DNA of 64,000 nucleotides, taken from positions 2,775,132-2,839,131 of the forward strand of contig CBDDDT010000003.1 in NCBI GenBank assembly GCA_965226755.1, in the 5' to 3' direction. The position numbers and the translations under genes are program-made. Shown piece after piece: positions 39,201 through 48,341 of the stretch. The notes beneath the pieces were generated by a model, which searched no databases, had not been told where the DNA came from, and saw only the letters and a program-made list of their open reading frames with translations. This stretch comes from Bog-113 sp965226755 (GTDB lineage Bacteria > Acidobacteriota > Terriglobia > Bryobacterales > Bryobacteraceae). Within the stretch, counting starts at the first letter, position 1; each line of letters opens with the position of its first letter.

Positions 39201-40119
39201 GCGCTTGCTCGCCTTCGCCCGCCGGCAGCCCCTTCAGGCCGTTCCGGTGGACGTAGGTGGGCTGGTCGCAGGTATGGCCGACCTTATCGGGAGCACGACA
39301 GGACCGCAGATCAGGGTCGTGGTTGATGTTGCCGACGGGTTGCCGGCCGCCAAGGCCGACCCGAACCAGCTTGAGATGGCGCTTTTGAATCTTGCCGTGA
39401 ACGCGCGCGACGCGATGCCCGCTGGCGGCACGCTGCGGATCAGCGCCAGCGCAGAGCGCGTGGAGACGGGTCATCGCTCCAATCTCAGCGGCGGTCGCTA
39501 CATCCGATTGTCCGTCGCGGATACCGGGAGCGGCATGGACGAGGCGACGCTTGCCCGCGCTGTAGAACCCTTCTTTTCGACGAAGGGCGTCGGCAAGGGT
39601 ACGGGCCTTGGTTTGTCGATGGTGCATGGTTTGGCGTCCCAGCTTGGCGGAGCTCTCACCATTCAAAGCCGGCTAGGCTTGGGAACCCATATCGAGCTTT
39701 GGCTCCCGGTCATTTCGGAGGCTGTCGCAACCGATACGGCAAGGCCGGAGCAGGCCGTTGTCGGCGGCTCCGGAACGGCGCTGCTGGTCGACGACGAAGA
39801 TCTGGTGCGCGCCAGCACAGCCGACATGCTGACCGACCTGGGTTACGCCGTGGTTGAGGCTCCATCCGCCGAAGAGGCGCTTCGGCTCATCCGCAACGGC
39901 GTCCGCCCCGGCCTTCTCGTAACAGATCATCTTATGCCGGGGATGAGTGGTACGGACCTTGCCCGCATCGTGCGTTCAGAGAGTCCACACGTCCAGATAC
40001 TACTGGTCTCCGGCTATTCGGAAGCCGATGGCATCGCGCCGGATCTGCCTCGCCTTACCAAACCGTTCCGGAGTGACGAACTTGCTGCCAGTTTAGCCGG
40101 CATGGGCAAGTTGAACTGA
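36244..40119 (+). CDS. Double-hybrid sensor histidine kinase (PAS-GAF-HK-REC-PAS-HK-REC)
   Basis: 1291 aa, intact, no TM segments, so cytoplasmic. TTG start at 36244 with GAGAGGG five bases upstream; ATG 36310 is the alternative. Domains: N-terminal PAS-like sensor shared with two other kinases here (15-165), GAF (180-340), HisKA with NVSHEFRTPL (His360), HATPase with NLVSNAFKFT (455-575), receiver 1 (Asp686 in LITDVMMPRLDG, Lys in YLTKPF), coiled linker, PAS (790-905), second HisKA with GGVAHDFNNLL (His941), second HATPase with LNLAVNARDAMP, receiver 2 (Asp1228 in VTDHLMPGMSG, Lys in RLTKPF). Two complete phosphorelay units in one chain; final target unknown. Convergent with the next gene, 18 nt apart. 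Confidence 0.93.
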   Translation: MTGKNVEHRDASPPHFLNGGGEMGALMRRRDWSATPFGPPLNWPQSLRSAVSIMLNSRYPIALYWGSELALLYNDAWSPIAGGKHPWALGRPGREVWPEIWSTIGPLFSKVITTGEGVWQEDELLPMLRHGYLEECYYNFTFSPVRGESGTIDGIFNAVVETTDRVLSERRLRTMSRMGERADPALSVEGACKWATSILGENAADVPFALVYLRDGTTARLAASASIDAGSVAAPTEISLGDGPSGHWPLADASAMAKTMVIRAPGDPALTSTFWSEPVTEVVIVPITTAAEERPSAFLVAGANPRRRVDATYQSFFELAAGHIGTAIATARAYEDERHRVEALAEIDRAKTAFFSNVSHEFRTPLTLMLGPLADALAEAVEPAQRSRLEVAQRNAMRLLRLVNVLLDFSRIEAGRVEATFRPTDLAALTADLASSFRSATDKAGLELKVDAQSLSEPAYVDRDMWEKIVLNLVSNAFKFTHQGEIAVDLREQSGKAVLIVRDTGIGIPAWALPTLFERFHRVEGAQGRSFEGSGIGLALVKELVNLHGGEIAVESEEGRGTTFTVFIPLGVTHLSPDRVRANPPDEIMTAGRAHSFVDEALHWIPGEGADASFFGAGAPRDLPMTDGTESQGTAGRVLVADDNADLRNYIARLLSAQGYEVEVVVDGEAALAALRKRRPDLLITDVMMPRLDGFGLLRSLRNEEALRELPVIMLSARAGDEAKVQGLDAGADDYLTKPFSGRELLARVSANIKLARLRREATAAIRESEERLRELNATLEQRVTDALAEKRLFADIVSATDSSVQVIDREFRFLAINAAAQRDYELLFNVRPTAGQSLLEVLAHLPSECEAARKVWGRVLGGEEFTESSWWGDDARERRAFELQFRPLFDDQDQQIGAYLFARDVTDRIREQERLAAAEEQLRQAQKMEAMGQLTGGVAHDFNNLLTPIVGALDLLQRRSVGGEREQRLISGAAQSAERAKTLVQRLLAFARRQPLQAVPVDVGGLVAGMADLIGSTTGPQIRVVVDVADGLPAAKADPNQLEMALLNLAVNARDAMPAGGTLRISASAERVETGHRSNLSGGRYIRLSVADTGSGMDEATLARAVEPFFSTKGVGKGTGLGLSMVHGLASQLGGALTIQSRLGLGTHIELWLPVISEAVATDTARPEQAVVGGSGTALLVDDEDLVRASTADMLTDLGYAVVEAPSAEEALRLIRNGVRPGLLVTDHLMPGMSGTDLARIVRSESPHVQILLVSGYSEADGIAPDLPRLTKPFRSDELAASLAGMGKLN

Positions 40120-40137
40120 TCTGATTTGGCCAAACCA

Positions 40138-40425
40138 TCATTGTAGCATTGTCACGAACTCGTAACCCAACACAACCGCCCCGAGGCATCGCCGCCAAGG
40201 ATTGACGCCGCGCCAGATCTCATCGATCGCCCAGATAAGAATGGCGGCTCTGACAACGATTTCCAAGGCGACCCCCGGGTGGCCTGCCGGATGCCGAGCC
40301 CAGATCAGGACGCTTCCCGCGATCACAATCCACAGTACGAGGTTCGGGGCCTGAGCGATCGTGATCGCGCCAGTCTGGCGATTTCGGAAGAACCACTCCA
40401 AAAAAGGGCGCATGCGGAAATTCAT
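40138..40425 (-). CDS. Small membrane protein, unknown function
   Basis: 95 aa. Hydrophobic segments about 30-45 (LVLWIVIAGSVLIWA) and 53-70, plus a C-terminal hydrophobic stretch. The pattern 'RPFLEWFFRNRQTGAITIAQAPN' and 'IWAIDEIWRGVNPWRRCLGAVVL' recurs in small integral proteins of proteobacteria; no function is known to me. Monocistronic. Confidence 0.75.
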   Translation of the reverse strand: MNFRMRPFLEWFFRNRQTGAITIAQAPNLVLWIVIAGSVLIWARHPAGHPGVALEIVVRAAILIWAIDEIWRGVNPWRRCLGAVVLGYEFVTMLQ

Positions 40426-40743
40426 AAGCTACCCGATCCAGCGAGGTAGTGCGCTTTGCAAGGAAATCGCAAAGATGCCCCTTTTTACCGGCCGTAATAA
40501 TCCGCAACCCGCAGAGTGCCGCTTCTTCCGAGATAATGATGTACCGACCCGAACTTCCTGGTTAAGAAACTGCCCGCTTCTTAGCTGCATTTTCAGCAAA
40601 AAAAGGCTTCGAAGCCCCGGGAACTTTTGTTCCATTCGGGCATTTTCTTGGCGCCATATGGCTGCTGGGAAATGAATGGAACAGCCGGTTCGTCAGGCGC
40701 CGTTTAGATCGATGTTGTCTATCGATGTGGACAAGTATTACGC
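40426..40743. other. Intergenic region upstream of the Nramp-like gene
   Basis: 318 nt. Contains GGAAC (40678-40682) and CGTT (40701-40704) on the plus strand, but 18 nt apart, two longer than the best EcfG spacing, so only a weak promoter candidate for the transporter. No gene seen. Confidence 0.35.
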
Positions 40744-42048
40744 ATGACCTTGGAAATCGAACAGGGCAGCGACATCGGTCCCAGCGCGGTTGTCGAGCCA
40801 ACCAAGCCGCGATTGCTCGGGATTCTGGGGCCCGGCCTGATTACGGGCGCTTCCGATGACGATCCCAGCGGCATAGCGACATACTCGCAGGCCGGTGCCC
40901 AGTTCGGTTACGCGCTGACCTGGACGATGCTCTTCACATATCCGCTGATGACCGCGGTTCAGATCGTGAGCGCCCGGATGGGCCGGACCACCGGCCGGGG
41001 CATTGCAGGCAACCTTCGGCAGCACTACCCGCCTTGGCTGCTCGGCACGATTGTGATTTTGTTGCTGACGGCCAACGCCATCAATATCGGTGCTGACCTT
41101 GGCGCAATGGCCGATGCCTCGAGACTCGTTCTGGGAGGTCCCCAGTTCTTGTATGTCCTGTTGTTCGCTGCGATCTGCATCGCACTGCAGATTTTTCTCC
41201 AGTACACGCGCTATGTCGCGGTGCTAAAATGGTTGACTCTTTTTCTGTTTGCCTACGTGGCCACGCTGTTCATGGCGAAGGTATCGTGGACTGAGGTCCT
41301 TGAAAGTCTGGTGGTCCCTTCGCTGCACTGGGACAAGGATTATCTGACGACCGTCGTCGCAGTATTGGGCACCACCATCAGCCCGTACCTGTTTTTCTGG
41401 CAGGCGTCCCAGGAAGCGGAAGACGTGCGCACTGTTCCCGAACGCCAGATTCTCAAGCGGGCGCCCCATCAGGGTGAAGGCGCGCTCAACCGCATTCATC
41501 TCGACACATTCGTCGGAATGGGGTTCTCAAACGTCATTGCCCTGGCGATCATGATCACGGCAGCGGCGACGCTGCACGCGAACAATGTGACCGACATACA
41601 GACGACCGCGCAGGCCGCCGAGGCTTTGCGCCCGATCGCAGGTTCGCTTTCTGAGACGATTTTTGCGCTCGGTGTGATTGGCACCGGCTTGCTGTCCGTC
41701 CCAGTCCTTGCCGGATCGGCGGCCTACGCGGTCGGCGAGGCGCGAAAGTGGCCTACCGGCCTTGCCAGACAGCCGATGGAAGCTAAGGCCTTCTACGGGG
41801 TCGTATGCATCGCCACCATCGTCGGCATGATCATGAACTTTACGCCGATAGATCCGATCCGGGCGCTGTACTGGAGCGCTGTGATCAACGGCGTGGTTGC
41901 GGTACCCGTCATGGCGATCATGATGTGGCTGGCCGCAGCACCCAAGGTCATGGGCGATTTTGTCGTTGGCGGATGGCTCAAAGCCGTCGGATGGACGGCA
42001 ACCGCTGTCATGGCCTTGGCAGTCGCAGCCATGGTCGCAACGTCTTGA
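40744..42048 (+). CDS. Nramp-related metal transporter with non-canonical ion site
   Basis: 434 aa, about 11-12 TM, intact. TM1 carries ASDDDPSGIATYSQ (Asp40-Pro-Ser-Gly43) where true Nramp Mn/Fe transporters have DPGN; the TM6 position has TTISPYLFFWQAS (Ser213-Pro-Tyr215) instead of the metal-binding MPH. The scaffold is clearly SLC11-like, but the soft-metal methionine is missing, as in Nramp-related proteins reported to carry Mg2+ or hard cations. Function as a Mn/Fe importer should therefore not be assumed. Monocistronic. Confidence 0.87.
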   Translation: MTLEIEQGSDIGPSAVVEPTKPRLLGILGPGLITGASDDDPSGIATYSQAGAQFGYALTWTMLFTYPLMTAVQIVSARMGRTTGRGIAGNLRQHYPPWLLGTIVILLLTANAINIGADLGAMADASRLVLGGPQFLYVLLFAAICIALQIFLQYTRYVAVLKWLTLFLFAYVATLFMAKVSWTEVLESLVVPSLHWDKDYLTTVVAVLGTTISPYLFFWQASQEAEDVRTVPERQILKRAPHQGEGALNRIHLDTFVGMGFSNVIALAIMITAAATLHANNVTDIQTTAQAAEALRPIAGSLSETIFALGVIGTGLLSVPVLAGSAAYAVGEARKWPTGLARQPMEAKAFYGVVCIATIVGMIMNFTPIDPIRALYWSAVINGVVAVPVMAIMMWLAAAPKVMGDFVVGGWLKAVGWTATAVMALAVAAMVATS

Positions 42049-42206
42049 AGGCGTCTGTTTTCAGAGGCTCGGAGCGAAGTACGCAGTACCGGGGTGCAGC
42101 CATGAAGCAGCGACCGGCTACGCGATGAATGTCGACGCTTTTATTTTGGGTTTTTTCTCATGATTCGTTTCTTGTAAGCTTTTAAATCGTGGGGCCGGAA
42201 ACACGG

Positions 42207-45200
42207 ATGACAGGCGTCAGGAACTCAGCCGCCATTGCGGCCGGAACGCTGGATTTCCTTTCCGGTCCAGGGGAGATGGCGCGCCGGATTCGAGAATACG
42301 ACTGGACGAGTACTGGCCTCGGCGCCCCGGTGTCCTGGTCGATGCCGCTCAAGACCCTGGTCGGGCTGATGCTGTCGTCGGTGCAACCGATGTTCATAGC
42401 GTGGGGATCGGAGCGGACTTGGCTGTACAATGACGCTTTCGTCCCGATCCTCGGCAACAAACATCCTTGGGCGCTCGGCCGCGGCGCGCTCGACGAAGTC
42501 TGGCAGGAGGCCGCGGGTGCCCTTGAACCTCTTTTCGAAAAGGTCTTCGCCGGCGAACCGGTCCACATGGAAGACTTCGCGGTCATGCTCGATCGACGGG
42601 GCCGGCTCGAAGAGGCCCACTTCACCTATTCGTACACGCCCGTTCGGGATGAGCGCGGCAGTATCGTAGGTCTTTTCGGAGCCTGCCAGGAGATTACGGC
42701 GCGAACGCTCGCCGAGCGCCAGCGGACGGCCGAGCAGGAACGGCAACGCCGGGCGTTCGAGCAGGCACCGGGCTTCATCATCTTGATGCGGGGCCAGGAC
42801 CATACGGTCGAGTTCGTGAACAACGCGCATCGGCGGCTGTTCGCGAGCCATGACTGGATCGGCAAGACGATCAGACAGGCGTTCCCCGGCCTCGCCGATC
42901 ACCGCTTCTTCGAGCGGTTGGACGCCGTTTACGCCACCGGAGAAGCGTTCGAGGCCCACGGGGCAGAGGCCCGTTACCGTACTTCGCCGGATTCGCCGGA
43001 AGAGATCCGCTATCTGGATTTCATATACGCCCCGCTCCTAGACGAACACGGAACGGTCACGGGAATCTTTTGCGAGGGCTTCGATGTCACGGAAAGCCGG
43101 CAGGCGCAGCAAGCCCTGATCGCCAGCCAGGCGGACTTGCGGCAACTGAACGAAACGCTGCGGCAAGCCGAGCGCTCGCTGCGGGAACGGGAGACCGAAC
43201 TGATAGAAATCCAGCGGATCGCCAAGGTCGCAGGCGTCGTGGTCGATCTTTCGGACGGTTTCAAGAACAATTTTCGATCCCCGGAATATCGCGAGATACA
43301 TGGGTTACCCCCGGAAACCGACGACACCCACGAAGATTGGGTGCAACGGCTTCATCCTGAAGACCGCCAGCGGACCGTGAAGCGGTTCATGGACGCGGTC
43401 GCCGGCTCGGAGGAGGCGTTCTCATCGGAATATCGGATTGTCCGGCCGAGCGATGGTCAAGTTAGGTGGATCGCGACAGAGGCCCGTATCGAACGGGATC
43501 CAGCCGGCAAGCCGCTGCGGCTGATCGGTGCGCATATCGATATCACCGATCGGTCGATAGCGCGTGAGCGTCTGCGCGAGAGCGAAGAGCGCTTTCAGCT
43601 TATCGCCAACAGCGCGCCAGTCCCGATGTGGGTGAGCAACACGGACGGGACGCGGGCGTTTGTCAACCAGGCCTATCTGACGTTCCTGGGGCTCGGATAC
43701 GACGAAGCGCTTATGTTCGACTGGCGGAAGATACTACATCCCGACGACATGGCGAGAATCATCAGGGAAAGTATCTCCGGAGAGGCTTCGCGGAAGCCTT
43801 TCACGCTGGAGGCCCGCTATAGGCGTGCGGACGGCGAAATCCGCTGGATGCGCTCTGAATCGCAGCCCCGGTGGGATCCCGACGGAAAACATATCGGCTT
43901 CATCGGTGTTGCGCACGACGTCACGTCCGCGAAGGAAGCCGAAACCGATCTCCGCCGGATGAACGAATCACTGGAAAGACGGATCCAGGAACGGACGGCC
44001 GAACTCGCTGCCAACGAGACCCGGCTACGGGCGATCTTCGAGACCACCAATCAGTACCAGGTATTGGTGGACCTCGACGGCAGCGTGATCTACGCGAACA
44101 GCACGGCGCTGGCCGGCATCCAGGTGAGCCACTTTGAGGTAGCCGGGAAACTTTTCTGGGATACAGCCTGGTTCTCGGCGACGGAGGGGATGAAAGATAC
44201 CGTTCGGGAGGCTTTCAACGCTGCCGTTCGGGGAGAGACCGTTCGGCTAGAAATACTGCTGCATATCCCTGCCGGCGAGCGCTATTTCGATTTCGCCATG
44301 CGTCCGATAGTCGGTCAGGACGGCAAGGTCTCGGGAGTCCTTCAGGAGGCGGTGGACATCACGGATCGGCGCCAGGCGGAGGAAGCGCTTCGTCAGGCAC
44401 AGAAGATGGAAGCCGTCGGACAGCTTACCGGCGGCGTCGCGCACGACTTCAACAACCTCCTCACAATCATTCGGTCGGCGACCGATTTTCTCCGTCGAGG
44501 GACGCTATCGGAGGAGAGGCGCCGCCGTACGTCGATGCGATCTCGGATACGGTGGACCGCGCATCCAAGCTTACCGGTCAGCTTCTGGCCTTCGCGCGCC
44601 GGCAGCCTCTGATGCCGCAGGTGTTTGACGTTGGAGCCCAGGTCGAGAACATCGCCCGGCTGATACGTCCGCTTGTCGGAGGGCGCATCCGTATCGAGCT
44701 CGACCTCTGCAAGCCAGCTTGCTTTGCGATGGCGGACGTCGCGCAATTCGAAACGGCGTTGGTAAACCTCGCGGTCAACGGGCGCGACGCCATGGAAGGG
44801 GAGGGGCGGCTGTCCATAGCGGTGGAATCCGTCCAGAAGATACCGGCAATGCGGGGTTACGGACCTCGCGCCGGCCGCTACATCGCGGTCGCGGTCGAGG
44901 ATACCGGATCGGGGATCGCCGCGGAAAAACTTGAGATGATATTCGAACCGTTCTTCACGACTAAGGAGGTCGGGAAGGGGACAGGGTTGGGGCTGAGCCA
45001 GGCGTTCGGATTCGTGAAACAGTCCGGCGGCGAGATTTCGGTCGCGAGCACGCTCGGCCAAGGCTCGACATTCACGATATATCTGCCGGCGGTTGACGCC
45101 CCGGCCGACAAGGAGGTCGAGGCGACCGGAATTGAGTCTTCAGCCAGCGGCCGGGGAAACCGCGTCCTGGCGGTTGAGGACAATGAGGAGGTCGGCCGCT

Positions 45201-45544
45201 TTTCCACGGAATTGCTTCGTGACCTTGGTTATGAGATTGACTGGGTTGGCAGCGCGGACGCCGCGCTGAAGGCTCTTGCAGAGAACGAATCGGCCTATGA
45301 CCTTGTTTTTTCCGACGTCATCATGCCTGGGATGAACGGCGTCGACCTCGCGGTCACCATTCGCGAGCGTTACCCCGGGCTTCCTGTGGTGCTGACAAGC
45401 GGCTACAGCAGCGTCCTTGCACAGAATACTGATCGCGGTTTCGAGCTCATTCAGAAGCCCTATTCCGTCGAGGCTTTGTCGAGAATTTTACGAAAGGCCA
45501 TTGCGGAAAAGCGTATGAGTTCGACTCCGCGCTTGGAAAGTTGA
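42207..45544 (+). CDS. Multi-PAS hybrid sensor histidine kinase, one frameshift
   Basis: About 1112 aa after restoring one missing base near 44526-44530; start ATG 42207 (GTG 42189 possible). No TM. Domains: the same N-terminal PAS-like module as the two other large kinases (IREYDWTSTGLGAPVSW; 25-160), then four more PAS domains (about 175-300, 335-460, 465-590, 610-735), HisKA with GGVAHDFNNLL (His746 from this start), HATPase in the next frame (LVNLAVNGRDAME, GKGTGLGLSQAFG), and a C-terminal receiver with FSDVIMPGMNG and KPYSVEAL. The break falls just after the H-box, so unrepaired reading would separate His from the ATPase domain. Cytoplasmic; target unknown. Confidence 0.88.
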
Positions 45545-45600
45545 CCCCCGGCGAAAGCATTTTTCTACTGGATGCTAGGCATTTGATAATCTCGGGACGC

Positions 45601-45616
45601 AGGATGTCCGCATCCT
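45601..45616. terminator. Small hairpin between convergent genes
   Basis: AGGATG-TCCG-CATCCT, a perfect 6-bp stem with 4-nt loop between the kinase stop and the convergent small gene. It lacks a T tract on either side, so termination is uncertain. Confidence 0.22.
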
Positions 45617-45686
45617 AGATCTGCCGTCGCGATGCGGCTGAGAAGCATGTTTTTCTGAACGCCGGCTCAGGCGTTACGTCGAGTCT

Positions 45687-45866
45687 TTAGGTCGCGGCGT
45701 CCGGTTTCGATTTCGCCGGCTGAGTACTGCTCACGGGATCGGATGCGGGAAACGTTTCTTCGAGGCCTTTATCGAGATCCTTGGTGATTTCTTTGTCGGC
45801 CTTCCGCGCCTGCTTCGGATCGGTGGCATGCTTGTCGTGTGGCGCGGGGTTAAATTTGTCGTTCAT
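45687..45866 (-). CDS. Small hydrophilic hypothetical protein
   Basis: 59 aa from the ATG at 45866 (MNDKFNPAPHDKHATDPKQA), with GGAG upstream; a GTG at 45878 would add four residues. Highly charged, ending with ETFPASDPVSSTQPAKSK. The 'ETFPASDP' end is a recurrent feature of short rhizobial proteins of unknown function. No TM or signal. Confidence 0.65.
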   Translation of the reverse strand: MNDKFNPAPHDKHATDPKQARKADKEITKDLDKGLEETFPASDPVSSTQPAKSKPDAAT

Positions 45867-45935
45867 TTTGGACTCCACTTGAGGTTAGTTAGGTGATCTT
45901 GTCAGCGATTTGGCCGCACCCGAGGATAAGGGCGT

Positions 45936-46433
45936 TCAGCGATTGCCCTGGTTTTCGACAGGAACGTGATCCCAAGGGCGATAGTAGAGGCTGCTGCATT
46001 CGTCTCGCAGGATGCCACCTTCGATAGTCAGGTCATCGCGATAAGCATTTCGCACGAAGTTCAGGGTATCGACGTGCTTAGCTTCGAAATACATTTCATG
46101 GACGTCCTCGCGGCCGGCGCCGAAAACTATGCGGCCCACCTTGCTCCAGATCGACGCCATCGTGCACATGCCGCAAGGCTGCAGAGTCGAATACAGGGTT
46201 GCGCCGCGAAGCTCGCCGTTCTCGAAACCTCGGCCGGCTGACCTCATCGCCTCGATCTCGGCATGAGCGACAGAGTCATGCTTTTCTGCGACATGATTGC
46301 TTTCTGCCGCGATAATCTTGCCGCCCATCACTATCACGCAGCCAATCGGCGACAGGGCCGGGTCGGTCCCCTTTCGGGTTGCGACCTTGATGGCTTCGCG
46401 CATGAAGTCTTCGTGGATTTTTATAGTCGACAC
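45936..46433 (-). CDS. Cytidine/deoxycytidylate deaminase-fold nucleoside deaminase
   Basis: 165 aa zinc deaminase. The Zn-binding His and catalytic Glu are in VAHAEIEAMRSAG, the two Zn cysteines in LQPCGMCTMASIW. Size and the C-terminal part fit the guanine/other-base deaminase branch (GuaD-like) rather than TadA, but the substrate cannot be fixed. ATG at 46433. Monocistronic. Confidence 0.9.
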   Translation of the reverse strand: MSTIKIHEDFMREAIKVATRKGTDPALSPIGCVIVMGGKIIAAESNHVAEKHDSVAHAEIEAMRSAGRGFENGELRGATLYSTLQPCGMCTMASIWSKVGRIVFGAGREDVHEMYFEAKHVDTLNFVRNAYRDDLTIEGGILRDECSSLYYRPWDHVPVENQGNR

Positions 46434-46524
46434 TGGAAATAGTCTCGGGCGATGGGAACATCGGAAGGAGAAAACAGACCTGGCGCGCGACTAGACCCGC
46501 GGAGGCCGCGCCGACAGAGCGAGG

Positions 46525-46947
46525 TCAGGTTTCCAACGCTTTCATCTCGGCGATTTTGGCCAGCAGCGCTTGCTTTTGCCGGGTCAAAGTCGCTGTAATC
46601 GCCGGATCGGCCGCGCATTCCTTCAAGGCATCGTCGTACTCTTTGACGATCTGCTCTTCGCCCGATACGAACGATGAGAGCGCATTTGAACCAAGGCCGG
46701 TCACGGCGGCGCGAACGCTGATGACCGTCTCGTGGACCGTCGACATGAAGGATCCGGATTCGTCCGGTTTTTCGCCCATCCGGCTCAGCCCCGCATGGAG
46801 TTCCGAATGATCCTTTTCTTTCAGGGCGACCATCTGTGCGAAAAGCGACTTTAGGGCCGGCGTCTCGGCGTCTTCGGCCGCCTTCTGGTATCCATTCCGG
46901 GTGTCAACAAGCGAAGTGTGGAGCTTTTTCAGACTGTCTGCGGCCAC
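46525..46947 (-). CDS. DUF2383/PA2169-type four-helix bundle protein
   Basis: 140 aa, all helical. GTG start at 46947 with GGAG about 7-10 nt upstream. LKKLHTSLVDTRNGYQKAAE, LKEKDHSELHAGLSRMGEKP and VSGEEQIVKEYDDALKE are the conserved helices of the ferritin-like DUF2383 family, which is stress-linked and of unknown function. Glu/His positions could bind metal. Monocistronic. Confidence 0.87.
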   Translation of the reverse strand: MAADSLKKLHTSLVDTRNGYQKAAEDAETPALKSLFAQMVALKEKDHSELHAGLSRMGEKPDESGSFMSTVHETVISVRAAVTGLGSNALSSFVSGEEQIVKEYDDALKECAADPAITATLTRQKQALLAKIAEMKALET

Positions 46948-47205
46948 ATCGGTCTCCGTGGTTCATCTTGCAAACCACGACAAGACACCTCTCTGGGCTT
47001 TGTTCCGGCTGCCCCCTAATTGATTTGAAAATTTCGAAGGTTAAGCTATCGCGCCCGGCCGATCGGTTGGCGTAGTCGGAATCGGACTGCTACCCTGGGG
47101 TTTGAAAAGGCGAAAGTCATCGGCGGCGGAGCCAGCTCGCCCGGCCACCGTGACTTTGACCCCAATTATGTCCTTCATTTTCGTTGTCGGCCGACGCCGA
47201 CCCTG

Positions 47206-48258
47206 TCAACTTTCGGCGACGTTCACTACAGCTTCGGAAAAGGCCTGCGGCGCTTCCTGAGGCAGATTGTGCCCGACGCCGCCCTTGATTGTGCGGTGGG
47301 CATATCTGCCTGAGAATTTCTTGGCATAGGCGCTGGGCTCCGGGTGCGGGGCACCATTGGCATCGCCTTCCAAGGTTATGGTGGGCACGGAGATGAGGGG
47401 ACTTTCGGCCAGCCGTTTTTCCAGATCGTCGTACTTCCGTTCGCCGTCAGCCAGTTCCTGCCGCCAACGGTAATTATGGATCACGATCGCTACGTGATCC
47501 GGGTTTTCAAAGGCCGTAGCACTGCGATTGAACGTCGCGTCATCGAAGTCCCACTTCGGCGAAGCGAGCTGCCAAATCAGCCTGGCGAAGTCATGCCGAT
47601 ATTTATCGTAGCCGGCCCGGCCCCGTTCGGTGGCGAAATAGAACTGATACCACCATTCGAGTTCGGCCTTCGGCGGCAGGGGTAACTTGCCGGATTCCTG
47701 GCTGCCGATCAGATAACCGCTGACGGAAACCAGAGCCTTACAGCGCTCGGGCCAGAGCGCTGCGATGATGTCGGCTGTGCGCGCGCCCCAATCAAAACCG
47801 GCAAGCGTCGCCTTTTCGATCTTGAGCGCATCCATCAAGGCGATGATATCGACGGCGACCGCGGACGGTTGCCCGTTGCGGGACGTCTCGCTCGAAAGAA
47901 AGCGTGTCGTGCCGTAGCCGCGCAGATAGGGCACGATCACCCGGTAGCCCTGCGACGCCAGCAACGGCGTTACATCGACAAAGCTGTGAATGTCATAGGG
48001 CCAGCCGTGCAGCAGCAGGACCGCAGGCCCATCGGCAGGACCAGCCTCGGCATATCCGACATTGAGAAGACCGGCATCGATCTGCTTCAGTGCACCAAAC
48101 GATGTGTGTGTCCCTGCTTTGAACTTGGGCATATCCGCCGGTTTTGCCTTACCGCCCTGGGCCAACGCGGCACCGCTCAGAGCGAGTTGGGCGCCCGCAA
48201 TCGTCATGGCTGCGGTGCTAAAAAAGCGGCGGCGATCGCGGTCGAGTTCTTCCGACAT
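47206..48258 (-). CDS. Tat-exported epoxide-hydrolase-like alpha/beta hydrolase
   Basis: 350 aa. N-terminus DRDRRRFFSTAAMTIAGAQLALS is a twin-arginine signal with cleavage after ALA. The fold shows LLLHGWPYDIHSF (HGWP oxyanion motif), GYGTTRFLS, nucleophile elbow LAGFDWGARTADI with Asp in the Ser position, and a C-terminal His in GGVGHNLPQEAP. An Asp nucleophile and HGWP place it with epoxide hydrolases/haloalkane dehalogenases rather than esterases. It is divergent from a winged-helix regulator with two inverted repeats between them, suggesting local control. Confidence 0.9.
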   Translation of the reverse strand: MSEELDRDRRRFFSTAAMTIAGAQLALSGAALAQGGKAKPADMPKFKAGTHTSFGALKQIDAGLLNVGYAEAGPADGPAVLLLHGWPYDIHSFVDVTPLLASQGYRVIVPYLRGYGTTRFLSSETSRNGQPSAVAVDIIALMDALKIEKATLAGFDWGARTADIIAALWPERCKALVSVSGYLIGSQESGKLPLPPKAELEWWYQFYFATERGRAGYDKYRHDFARLIWQLASPKWDFDDATFNRSATAFENPDHVAIVIHNYRWRQELADGERKYDDLEKRLAESPLISVPTITLEGDANGAPHPEPSAYAKKFSGRYAHRTIKGGVGHNLPQEAPQAFSEAVVNVAES

Positions 48259-48309
48259 GTTGAGTCTCCATGGTTCCCGGGGGGTGAATGATAGTGAGGC
48301 TCTTGATCT

Positions 48310-48339
48310 GGACCTTAAGGAGCGGCTCCCTTAAGGTCC
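48310..48339. promoter_or_regulatory. Perfect 11-bp inverted repeat, candidate operator
   Basis: GGACCTTAAGG (48310-48320), 8-nt spacer, CCTTAAGGTCC (48329-48339). Lies between the divergent hydrolase and regulator genes, 49-78 nt before the regulator ATG. No T tract follows, so an operator is likelier than a terminator. Confidence 0.5.
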
Positions 48340-48341
48340 TT

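Noticed and set aside
40678..40704. EcfG promoter for the Nramp-like gene
   Set aside because: Both half-sites are exact but 18 nt apart; kept only as a weak note, not called as a promoter.
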